DNA of 37,559 nucleotides from an uncultured Bacteroidota bacterium (GTDB taxonomy: Bacteria; Bacteroidota; Rhodothermia; Rhodothermales; Salinibacteraceae), in assembly GCA_937127285.1 (NCBI GenBank), contig CAKZLV010000213.1:1-37559 (forward strand), read 5' to 3'. Every line of letters starts with the position of its first letter. Within the stretch, counting starts at the first letter, position 1. The notes under the pieces are model-generated. The model was not told the origin of the DNA and searched no databases. It saw only the letters and a program-made list of their open reading frames with translations. Positions 7,632 through 16,100 of the stretch are shown here, one piece after another. The translations under genes and the position numbers were made by a program.

Positions 7632-8462
7632 TCACCCCTGGTCGCGGGCCTTGGTTGCGGCCTGGTCGATCCAGGAATCGACGTCGGCAAAGGAGGGCAG
7701 GCCGCCCATGAGGTCCCGGATTTCGTCGGCCGTGCGCGACGCCATGTCGCCGAACGTGCGGATGCCGGCCTCGCGCAGCCGGAACGCCATCTTCGGGCCG
7801 ATCCCCTGGATCTCCGCCAGGTTGTCCGTCTCGGGCGATGCGTCGGCTGCCGCCGCCGCGTCCTCTTCGTCGCTGGCAGCGCCGGTCGGTTCCGCCCTCG
7901 GCTCGGCGTCCGGCGGGGCCGGCGCATCGCTCGGCGCTGCGTCGGCGGCCGACCGCTCGCGTCGGCGGCGGCGAGCGGTGCGAGCCGTATCAATCATCTC
8001 AGCCACCGACGACCGGACGCCATCGAGGAAGGCCCGGCGCTCTTCGGCCGCCGCGTTCCGGGCCTTGTCGCGGTCGCGAGCAAAGTCCTCCTTCATCGAC
8101 CGAACGGATCCGCGAAGATCCGCCACAAACCGGCGTGCCTCTTGTGCCGCCTCGGGACGCCGCTCTCGGCTCTCGGCGGCCGACCGGGCGAGTTCGTCGC
8201 GAAACGATGCCAGTAGGGCTCGGACGTCGTCGGAGAGCGACCGCACCTCCGCCCGCACTGCCTCGATCCGTTCGCGCCGGGCGGCTCGGCCGGCGTCTGT
8301 GTCGGCCGCAAAATCCGCCCGGAACGATTCCAGCATCTCCTGCAACTCGTGACGGGCGGTTTTGAGGTCGGCCCGGAGTGCACCAAGCCGGTCTTGATTG
8401 GCACTGCGAAGCTCGTCGAGTTCGGCGCGAAGCCGGCGCATCTGTTCGTCAAGGTCGGCCAT
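7632..8462 (-). CDS. GvpC-like coiled-coil protein with HhH domain
   Basis: A 276-aa protein, first gene of the gvp operon. Residues 1-165 are a long amphipathic helix region with repeated Phe-centred segments: SFRADFAAD at 46-54, SFRDEL at 86-91, RFVADL at 111-116, DFARD at 127-131 and AFLDGV at 145-150. This resembles GvpC, the outer-surface strengthening protein, whose helical repeats carry similar F-x-x-x-F patterns. An acidic Ala/Pro linker (about 172-212) leads to a helix-hairpin-helix domain (212-276) with the EIQGIGPKMAFRLREAGI signature, a fold common in DNA-binding and protein-binding proteins. GvpC identity is inferred from repeat style and location. The HhH domain is not a usual GvpC part. 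Confidence 0.75.
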   Translation of the reverse strand: MADLDEQMRRLRAELDELRSANQDRLGALRADLKTARHELQEMLESFRADFAADTDAGRAARRERIEAVRAEVRSLSDDVRALLASFRDELARSAAESRERRPEAAQEARRFVADLRGSVRSMKEDFARDRDKARNAAAEERRAFLDGVRSSVAEMIDTARTARRRRRERSAADAAPSDAPAPPDAEPRAEPTGAASDEEDAAAAADASPETDNLAEIQGIGPKMAFRLREAGIRTFGDMASRTADEIRDLMGGLPSFADVDSWIDQAATKARDQG

Positions 8463-9022
8463 GGGGCCAGGGGATCGAGTGGACGGGACAGCGAAAAAAT
8501 CCGGTGGGCGACACCGATGGGCGAGGCAGGTGGGCGATGATGACGCGGTGGGACGGAGCGCGATTCAAGAGTACGACTGGATTGTACCTGCATCAAGCTC
8601 CGTACCGGTTTGTCCGCACCGAAAGTTCCCGCCGGTGGATCGTCGCTGTTTTCATCGGGGCGGTTCATCCGAGGGGGGCGGTGGCAGGACGGCAGTTGAC
8701 CGGCAACCGCCTGCCCGTTATTGTGCACGATCCTGGGAGCACCCGGTTATCCGGTCGCTCCGGCGGCGAAACGCTCGTTCGGGCACTTCTTTTGCACGCG
8801 GCCTGTTCGCAGGATCCCGCCGCGCGACCGCGGTCTCCCCGGTTCCCTCGCTCCAGGGTCCACGCTCGGTGCCCACCTCCCGGTGCCCGCTCCTCAGCAC
8901 GCGCTGTCCGGTGGGCGCTGTCCGGTGCGCGGTTGGCAGCGGATGGCTGCCGGCGGGGTCACCGCCTCGGTCGGCCCCGCCGGCACCTCCCTTCGTGTTT
9001 CTGTGACCTGCCTCTCGGCTCC
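8463..9022. promoter_or_regulatory. divergent regulatory region of the gvp operon
   Basis: A 560-bp gap between the first gvp gene (minus) and the membrane coiled-coil gene (plus). It must hold the promoters of both. One plus-strand promoter candidate is listed separately. On the minus strand a TACAAT near 8580 has no matching -35. No gene is seen. Confidence 0.45.
8696..8724 (+). promoter_or_regulatory. sigma-70-like promoter candidate
   Basis: TTGACC at 8696-8701 and TATTGT at 8719-8724 are separated by exactly 17 bp, a good housekeeping promoter geometry. It points toward the gene at 9023 and leaves a leader of about 290 bases. The sigma preferences of this lineage are not known to me, so this is tentative. 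Confidence 0.35.
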
Positions 9023-10396
9023 ATGTCCTCGTCTTCCTCGTCCTCCCCGACGGATCCCGACGATCCGGCGCTCGGCAACCCGGTGCTCAACGACGGAGCC
9101 CCCGCCGGGCCGCGCCCCGACCTGCCCGTGACGGAGGCCGGCGAGCGCGACGGGGCGGCGGGCCTGCCGAAGGAGTCGTATCAGACGCTCGTCGCCCAGT
9201 CGGTTGCCCGGTCGCGCCTGTCCGAAGAACTCGGTGAACTGAACGATCGCCTCGAGTCCGTTGCCGAGCGCATCGACGCCGTCCGCACGCTGCGGGCGGA
9301 CCTTGCCGAGACGGAGGCCGAAATCGACCACCTGACCGACCGGCGCGAGGCCGCACAGGCGGCCCTCGACGACGCCGAAACCAACCGGGAAGCCGTCGAG
9401 GAGGAACAGCACGCGAAGGCGTCGCGGGGCTCCGTCTTGTATGCAGCGCTGTACACGGTGGCCGGCCTGTTCTTCGTGGCGGGGGACGTCATCATGTCGC
9501 GGGAGATCGTGGCCAACGCGCTGAAGCTGCGCGGAGAGGTCGAGCCCTGGATCTTCGCCATCGGACTCGGCATGCTGGCCGTGCTGCTGAAGCCGGCCTA
9601 CGATCGTCTCGTCGAACAGCCGTGGTGGAAGGGCAACGAGACGGTGTTCGCCGTCGTGATTTCTACCTGTGCCGTTGGCGTGGTGGGCACCCTCTGGGTT
9701 CTGGGGGCCTTTCGCTCCACGGCGTTTGTGGCCAACGCGAAGATGCAGCGCCTGACGGCAGAACTGATGGACACCTCCGACCCCGCCCGCATCCAGGAGA
9801 TCCAGCAGCAGATTGGCGTTCTGCAGGAGGGGCTCATGGAAAGCCCCTTGGGGTACTGGGCGTTCGTCTTTTCCGGGATTCTCTTTGCCGTCGCCGGCGC
9901 CGTCTGTCTGGGCATCGGCATTCGGCATCTGCGCGATGCCTACCACCTCCGCTACCGCCTGCATCGGGCCCGCCGCCGCATCGAGGATCGGTGCGCCGAC
10001 GCCCGGGACGCGCTCGACACCCTCTCCACCCAGCTCCCGGAAGCGCGAATTCGCCGGCGTCGGCTGCAGCAGGAGCTGGACGACGCCCCCGCCCTCGACG
10101 CGCTGCGCGACCGGCGGACGACGCTGCGCCGGGCCCGCCGCGAACTGCGCGACCGGCGAGCCAACCTCGAGAGCCTACGCCTGCAGGCCCAGTACCGCCG
10201 CAACCACGACCGCGGTCGCCTCGAAGAGGCCGACGCGACCGATGCCCAGGGCCCCGGCGCCGAGGGGGCCACGCGCCCGCCGCCGGCACGGCGCAACGGG
10301 GAGTCCGCTTCCGGGTCGGCGGGCTACATCGACATCCGCCGGTTTCTCCAGCATCCCGAAGCCCTCAACGGCACGTCGTCGACGCCAGATTCGTAG
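9023..10396 (+). CDS. membrane protein with flanking coiled coils, unknown
   Basis: A 457-aa protein I do not recognise. A Ser/Pro-rich start is followed by a coiled coil (about 55-135), four hydrophobic segments and a second Arg-rich coiled coil (about 315-400), ending in a low-complexity tail. The membrane segments contain VLYAALYTVAGLFFVAGDVI, IFAIGLGMLAVLL, VFAVVISTCAVGVVGTLWVL and FVFSGILFAVAGAVCLGIGI. Between the third and fourth lies a short helical hairpin with ARIQEIQQQIGVLQEGLM. I chose the ATG at 9023 because the open frame upstream looks like non-coding DNA. It is transcribed away from the gvp operon and toward the VWA lipoprotein gene 61 bp downstream. A membrane anchor for a cytoplasmic coiled-coil structure is possible but unproven. 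Confidence 0.82.
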   Translation: MSSSSSSSPTDPDDPALGNPVLNDGAPAGPRPDLPVTEAGERDGAAGLPKESYQTLVAQSVARSRLSEELGELNDRLESVAERIDAVRTLRADLAETEAEIDHLTDRREAAQAALDDAETNREAVEEEQHAKASRGSVLYAALYTVAGLFFVAGDVIMSREIVANALKLRGEVEPWIFAIGLGMLAVLLKPAYDRLVEQPWWKGNETVFAVVISTCAVGVVGTLWVLGAFRSTAFVANAKMQRLTAELMDTSDPARIQEIQQQIGVLQEGLMESPLGYWAFVFSGILFAVAGAVCLGIGIRHLRDAYHLRYRLHRARRRIEDRCADARDALDTLSTQLPEARIRRRRLQQELDDAPALDALRDRRTTLRRARRELRDRRANLESLRLQAQYRRNHDRGRLEEADATDAQGPGAEGATRPPPARRNGESASGSAGYIDIRRFLQHPEALNGTSSTPDS

Positions 10397-10457
10397 CGCT
10401 TCACGCCCCCCCCGCTCTCTTGGTGCTCTCTTGGCTCCGCTCTCTCGAAGAATCTTG

Positions 10458-11336
10458 ATGGATCGTGCGCGTATGTCCTCGCTTCGCCGTCTCCCGTCCG
10501 CCCGCCGGTTCGAACCGCCCGGGCCGCCGGCCCTCGGACCCACCGTTCTTGCCGCAACGGTGCTCGCCGCAATCGTGCTCGCCGCAAGCGGGTGCGGGAC
10601 GGAGGACGCGCCACCGCCGACTGCCTCGCCGCCGACCGACTACACCCTTCTCTTCATCGATCGCAGCACGAGCGCCGGTGGAACTGCCCGCACGCAGGAG
10701 GTCTTTGCCGACTCTCTCGACCGGATCGTCCGACGCTATCTGGACCGGCCGGGAGACCGCCTCTCCGCCTTTGCCGTCCACAAGAAAACGCTCGCCAAGG
10801 CCACCCGTCTCGATCTGCGCAACCGGGTCGCCCCTCTCGAAGACCGGGCGTTCGCGGACGAACAGGCCCTGGAAACGGCCCGCTTCAAGCGAGAAACGCA
10901 GCGCTTTCTGGATACGGCACGGGTCCGGCTCCGCTCCTTCCTGCGAGAAACCACCGACCGGCCGTCCTTTCGCCGGTGGACGGATCTGTGGGGCGCGCTC
11001 GGAGTGGCCAGCCAGGAACTTCCCGCCCCGGCCGACTCCGTCCGTACCCGGGTGTACTTCTTGAGCGACATGCACGAGAGCATGCCGGGGCCAAAGCGGC
11101 GCGACTTCGACGCGCGTCTCCCTGCGTCTCGATCGCAGGCCGAACGGTGGGCGCAGACGGATGCCGGGCGGCTGACGACCCACATGCGCGTGCGTCCCGA
11201 CCGGCTCGAGGACGCGCAGTTTCGGGTCTTGCTCGGCCCGCTGGCCACGAAGCCCGGTGCGCAGGCGATCAAGTTCTACTGGCTGACGCTCTGGGCCGAG
11301 TTGGGCATTCCCGACCGCCGCATCCGCTATAACTGA
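10458..11336 (+). CDS. VWA-like lipoprotein
   Basis: A 292-aa predicted lipoprotein. The N-terminus has a hydrophobic Ala/Val/Leu stretch ending in LAASGC at about residue 49, a lipobox-like sequence. The mature part begins with a von Willebrand A-type strand, TLLFIDRSTSA, whose D-R-S-T-S fits the DxSxS metal-binding (MIDAS) motif. A second strand, VYFLSDMHESMPG, supplies the later Asp. An alternative ATG at 10473 would shorten the leader by five residues. It follows the membrane coiled-coil gene by 61 bp, probably as an operon. The substrate or partner is unknown. Confidence 0.8.
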   Translation: MDRARMSSLRRLPSARRFEPPGPPALGPTVLAATVLAAIVLAASGCGTEDAPPPTASPPTDYTLLFIDRSTSAGGTARTQEVFADSLDRIVRRYLDRPGDRLSAFAVHKKTLAKATRLDLRNRVAPLEDRAFADEQALETARFKRETQRFLDTARVRLRSFLRETTDRPSFRRWTDLWGALGVASQELPAPADSVRTRVYFLSDMHESMPGPKRRDFDARLPASRSQAERWAQTDAGRLTTHMRVRPDRLEDAQFRVLLGPLATKPGAQAIKFYWLTLWAELGIPDRRIRYN

Positions 11337-11412
11337 AGCCGCGGCCGCACGAAGACGGATCGCCGGGCACCGGGTGCCGTCGAGACGCGACGGTGCACCG
11401 GTGCCGGGGCGC

Positions 11413-11448
11413 GGCCCGGGAACGAGACGGGGCCGGGAACGAGACGGG
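11413..11448. repeat. 18-bp tandem duplication
   Basis: Two adjacent copies of GGCC(C)GGGAACGAGACGG in the 222-bp gap between the convergent lipoprotein gene and the 144-aa gene. Confidence 0.7.
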
Positions 11449-11558
11449 ACCGGTGCGGGGACCGCCGTCTCTGAGGATTGCCGCTTCCGGAAGGGATTGT
11501 TCCTGGGGGGTGCCCTGGAGGTGCCGTCTCGTCGTGCTGCGGTTGGGCAGGCGGCGCG

Positions 11559-11993
11559 CTAATCCAGCGGCTCCGCCAGCATGTTGGTCAGGCGGTCGAC
11601 GCGCTCCTGAGACAGAAGCGGCTCCAGCCCCTCGATAATCAGGCTAACGCACGTGGCGCGGTAGATAAGGTTGTTGTCCGCCATCCCGTCGGATGCCGTC
11701 TGGTTCTGGATGCGGGTGTTCAGCATCGTCCAGTGACACTTCACCTCGATGTACTGGATCGCCACTCCCCGCTCCAGCTCCTCGATGGTGTCGATCTCCA
11801 TCAGGCTGCGCACAATCCGGTTGCGGAGCCCGGAAACGTACGCCCGGACGGCCTTCTTCTGCGAGGGCGCCCCTCCCTCCCATCCAGAGAGCACTTCGTC
11901 CCACTGGTCGTCGAGACGGTCGCGCAGGGTGGCTTCGATCTGGTCGTGAAGGGTCTGGACTTTCTTGGTTTCGTTCGGTTGCGTCGTTTCCAC
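11559..11993 (-). CDS. hypothetical protein, 144 aa
   Basis: I do not recognise this protein. It is mostly helical and soluble, with no signal peptide or membrane segment. Features are an N-terminal charged helix (LHDQIEATLRDRLDDQWDEV), a YVSGLRNRIVRSLMEI helix, a YIEVKCHWTMLNTRI segment and a C-terminal helix with LEPLLSQERVDRLTNML. The order of charged and hydrophobic residues and the normal composition argue for a real gene. It is the only minus-strand gene between the gvp operon and the PYP genes, and it diverges from the giant coiled-coil gene across a 1.2-kb gap. It may belong to the same system. Confidence 0.75.
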   Translation of the reverse strand: METTQPNETKKVQTLHDQIEATLRDRLDDQWDEVLSGWEGGAPSQKKAVRAYVSGLRNRIVRSLMEIDTIEELERGVAIQYIEVKCHWTMLNTRIQNQTASDGMADNNLIYRATCVSLIIEGLEPLLSQERVDRLTNMLAEPLD

Positions 11994-12358
11994 GGCAATT
12001 TCCAGTCGGGAGAAGAGAAGACGTGCAGGGGCGGGCCCGTGGCGCAGGCAGCGCTGCCGGACGGACCATCCGGACCCAACGCGTCACAACGATTGCACCA
12101 CAGCCGCAGCGGACGTCACGTCTGTAACGGTCTTTTGTCGGATGGTCGGCAGGCGACCGAGCCGCTGATGCCGACCCATCGGACGTTGGATCGACTGCGG
12201 ATGCAACGGGCGATGGTAATGGTTCTTCTATCTTGATTTTGCCTGCAGAGATTCGGGGGATCTGGGTGCTTCTGTTCACATACCGATATATTTACATCCC
12301 CGTCCGTCACGGTATCCTTTCCTCCGGGCCTCTTCCAGCAGGCCGCCGTCCCCGATTC

Positions 12359-12381
12359 CGGTGACGACCGGGAAGTCACCG
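12359..12381. repeat. inverted repeat CGGTGAC-N9-GTCACCG
   Basis: A perfect 7-bp inverted repeat with a 9-bp spacer. The related GTCACGG occurs about 50 bp to the left, at 12306-12312. It could be a protein-binding site or a small RNA hairpin. Confidence 0.4.
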
Positions 12382-12803
12382 TGCCCGGTTTGCGGTCTTG
12401 GAGTACGACGCACCGTTTCCCCCGATCGCGTACCTCGATGAGACCTCGCCGCGGGCCCACCGACCGACGTCGCCCTCCCCGTCGCCCTCCCCGTCGTCCG
12501 TCCCGGTCCCCCGTCTCGATTCCCCGTCCCGATTCCCGTCCCGGTCATCTCAACCGTCCAGCCCGAGCAGGACCGCCCGGGGGCACGGGGGCCTGGCGTC
12601 ACCTGCAACGGGCCTTGCTTCAAGACCCGCACCGTCCGGTTGTGGAGACACGGTCCGGTTACGGAGAAGGTGTTGTTCCGCAGGAGAGACATCATCGGGG
12701 GAAGACATCGCCAGAGGGGAAACCCGTCTCGGTGGCCCCCTTTGGGCCTGCCTTTGCGGTCTCTTCCGTTCGTTTTCTGTCCTGCTCTTTCCCCGTTCGG
12801 ATC

Positions 12804-12858
12804 GGTCCGTCTCCGGTCCGTCTCCGGTCCGTCTCCGGTCCGTCTCCGGTCCGTCTCC
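12804..12858. repeat. 11-bp unit, five perfect copies
   Basis: GGTCCGTCTCC repeats five times with no mismatch, then begins a sixth copy (GGTCT). The 11-bp period is close to one helical turn, so the copies lie on the same face of DNA. It lies about 340 bp upstream of the giant coiled-coil gene. Confidence 0.9.
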
Positions 12859-13199
12859 GGTCTAGGTCGCGGGGTCGGGAACCGGCCCTGCCGAGCGCGG
12901 CATAGGTTTTGCTCCCTTGAGGAGTACGGAGCGGAGACCGTTCGGAGACGGCGCGGTGCCCAGAAACGGCTCGAAAACGGCCCGTCCGGCCCGGCGCCGC
13001 CGCGCCTGCTGCCCGCCCCGACCGGCCCGGCTGCGGGGCGGGTATGCACGTCCGTGCCGGGGAGCGGGATCGTGCTGCCGTTCCTTCCATTCAAGAGAGT
13101 CCAGGATCGCCCGGACGCAGCCAGCGCCGGGCCCGATTCAGCCGGCGCCCTGCGGCGGTTGTGCCCCCGTTGCTTCCAGAGACCGACCGACGGAACGTA

Positions 13200-16100
13200 A
13201 TGTCCGACACCTTCAGGCCTGATTCTTCCCGTCCCGACACCGACCGCTCCACCCACTGGTACGAGAAGCGGTGGGCGGCGCTGTGCGACGTGCTCGGTAC
13301 CGACGACCCGGGCGAGGTGGTTTCTCGCGTCCGCACCCTGCAGGACCAATTCGAGCAGCTGGACGCGCAGTCGGGCAAGCCCGAGGGTCTTCTCACGATC
13401 AGCGAGGTGGAGGAGGTCTTTCAGGAGATGCACGAAAAGCTGCAGGCCTTGCGACAGCGCAACCAGGCCCTGGTGGAGCAGCTCGACGACGAGAGCGGGT
13501 CCGGCGTCGAGTCGGCCTTTAAGGAGCTGCACCGGGAGGCGGAGGCGCTGCTCGACGCGTTGGGCGTCTCCAGCATGGACGAGGCCCGAGACCGGGTGGA
13601 CAGCCTCAACGAGCAGTTGGACAACCTGTACCGCGAGAAGGAGCGCCTCGTCGAGGCGGGTCTTACGAGCGCCGACGAGGCCCTGGAAGAGTTCAACCGC
13701 CTGCAGGCCGAGCGCGACGAGCTGGCCGGCGACCTAAAGGACCTGCAACGCCGGAACGAGACGCTGCAGGAAGAGAACGACCGGCTTCGGGAGACGGCGG
13801 ACGCCGCCGAGGCGGCCTCGCAGAAGGAGGAGCGCCTGCAGGCCGTGACCGAGGAGCGCGACGCCTTGAAGGAAGCCACCAAGAACCTGGAGGCCGAGAC
13901 GGAGCGCCTGCGGGAGCAGGCCGAGGCGCTCGAGGCCGAAAACCAGCAGCTACAGGAGCAAAACGACCACCTCCAGCAGGCCACGCGCCAGGCCCAGGAC
14001 CGGCTGGAGTCCGTCGCCGAGGAGCGCGACCGCCTGCGGGCGGACGTCTCGCGCCTGGAGGAAACGGTGGAGCAGCTCGAAACCCGTCTCGCCCAGGCCC
14101 GGGAGTCGTCGCCGGCCGGCCGCCGGTCTTCCCCCGACACGTCCGTTCTGGAAGCCGCATCGGCCGTTCGCCACGTCCTCGGGGTGGAGTCGCCCGGCGA
14201 GGCGGAAGCCCTCGCCCGCGCCGTCGAGTCGATGCACGACCGCGTTCGTGCCCTCACCGAGGAGCGCGACCGGATGACGCAGCGGGCCGGCGTCGAGGAG
14301 GCGGAGGACATCTGGGACTTGATTGGAAGCATGCAGGACCAGCTCGAAGACCTCTATGCCGACCGCGAGGCACAGCAGGAAGCGACGGAGATCCCTGCGG
14401 AGGTCGCAGACGTGCTGGGGATCGCCCGGGCCGATGAAGCCCAGGAGCTGGCCGCCACCGTTCGCCGCATGGGCGAGCGCCTGCAGGCGCTCAGCGCCGA
14501 ACGGGAGCGCCTGAACGACCGCGTCGGGACCCCCAACGCCGACGATGTCGCCGCCATGATCGAAAGCATGGAGGCGCAGCTCATCGACCTCTACGAAGAG
14601 CGGGAGACGGCAGCCGGCGACGATCCATCAGCCGGCGACGATCCGTCGACGCTCGAGCTGGAGATTCAGCGCCGTCTGGGCGTCGAATCGGTCGAAGAGG
14701 CCGAGGAGCTGGAAGAGCTCGTTCACAGCATGAGCGAGCGCCTGCAAAGGCTGTCGGAGGACCAGAGAAAGCTCGACGACGCCGGCCTCACCGTCGACCA
14801 CGCGCTGGCGATGATCGACAGCATGGAGGGACAACTCGTCGACCTGTACGAGGAGCGGGAGGGGCTGCAGCCGGAGAGGGACGCCCCGCCGTCGGCACTC
14901 GAAGACCCGGCTCCCGGGGCGTCGTCATCGGACGCAGACGACGCGGCGGACCCGGCCGCCGCCTCGACGCAGGCACCGCTCGTGCAGAGCGTCCAGGAAG
15001 AACTGGGGGTGAGCTCGCCGGACGAGGTCAGCGAGCTCAGCCAGTTGATCCGGTCGATGACCGAGCAGCTCAATCGCCTCTCCCAGCAGCAATCCCAGCT
15101 CGCAGATCTGGGGTTGAGCGTAGAGAACGCGCTCACCATGATCGAAAACATGGAGGCGCAGCTCGTCGACCTGTACGAAGAGCGCGAGGACGACGCCGAC
15201 ACCGCCGTCCGCGAGCGGCTGAGGTCGCTGCAGGACATTCTCGGGGTCGAATCGCCGGAGGACGCCCGGCAGCTGGAGTCGCTCGTCCGCTCGATGGAGA
15301 AGCAGCTGCAGAGCCTCATTGCCGAAAAAGAAGAGATCCTTCGCCAGACCGGGTTGGGCAGCGTCGACAGCATCGCGAAGATGGTTGAGAGCATGGAGGC
15401 GCAGCTCGTCGACCTGTACGAGGAGCGCGAGGAGCGCGGCCAGGCCCGCGAGCACCTGCAGGCCATCGACGACGTGCTCGGCATCTCGACCCGGCGGGAG
15501 GCGGAAGAGCTTGCCGGGCTCGCCCGCAGCATGGAGCAGCAGCTGGACGACCTGTACGAGGACAAGCAGCAGCTGGAGGCCATCGGTCTGAACAGCGTCG
15601 AGGACGCCGTCAACATGATCACCAGCATGGAGGATCAGCTGGCGGAGCTCTACGAGGACAAGGAGTCGGTGCAGGACCTGGAGACGCTCGCCGCGAGCCC
15701 GGAGCAGGACACCTTCCAGCAGCTTGAGGCCCTCTACGCCGAGCAGGAGAAGCTGAAGCGCGAACTGGGCGTCGCCTCCGCCGACGAGATCATCGAAATG
15801 GTAGAGGGCCTCTCTACGCAGCTCGACGAACTCTACACCACCCGCGACGCCGACCGAACCGACGACGTCGACGGCCTGCTTCCGGAAGACCACGACACGG
15901 AGTCGATTCAGCCGACGGCGGGGGCGGACGCCATGCCGGATGCGACCTCTTCCGGTATCTCCGCCGATACGATGATCGTATCGAGCATGCGCGAGCAGCT
16001 GGAGGCGCTCTACGAAGAGAAAGAAGCCCTTCTCCAGCGCGGATTCAGCGACGCCCGCGAGGCCGCGGCACAGATCGACCGTCTCGAAAGCCAGATCCGT

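Larger units (their letters stand above)
11994..13199. promoter_or_regulatory. 1.2-kb non-coding divergent region
   Basis: The largest gene-free stretch in the window, between the 144-aa gene (minus) and the giant coiled-coil gene (plus). It contains an AT-rich island (about 12210-12300) including ACCGATATATTTACA, an inverted repeat at 12359-12381, C-rich degenerate repeats at about 12465-12560 and five copies of an 11-bp unit at 12804-12858. The long open frames crossing it are repetitive in composition and look like shadows. Regulatory function is inferred from position. Confidence 0.5.

Noticed and set aside
8560-8600. Minus-strand TACAAT as gvp operon -10 box
   Set aside because: No acceptable -35 sequence lies 16-18 bp upstream of it.
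12804-12858. CRISPR-like repeat array
   Set aside because: The 11-bp units are directly adjacent with no spacers, and no cas genes are present.
12276-13532. 418-codon open frame on the minus strand
   Set aside because: It crosses the 11-bp repeats, giving a low-complexity Arg/Asp/Gly product, and overlaps the start of the giant coiled-coil gene. High GC makes stop-free shadow frames common here.
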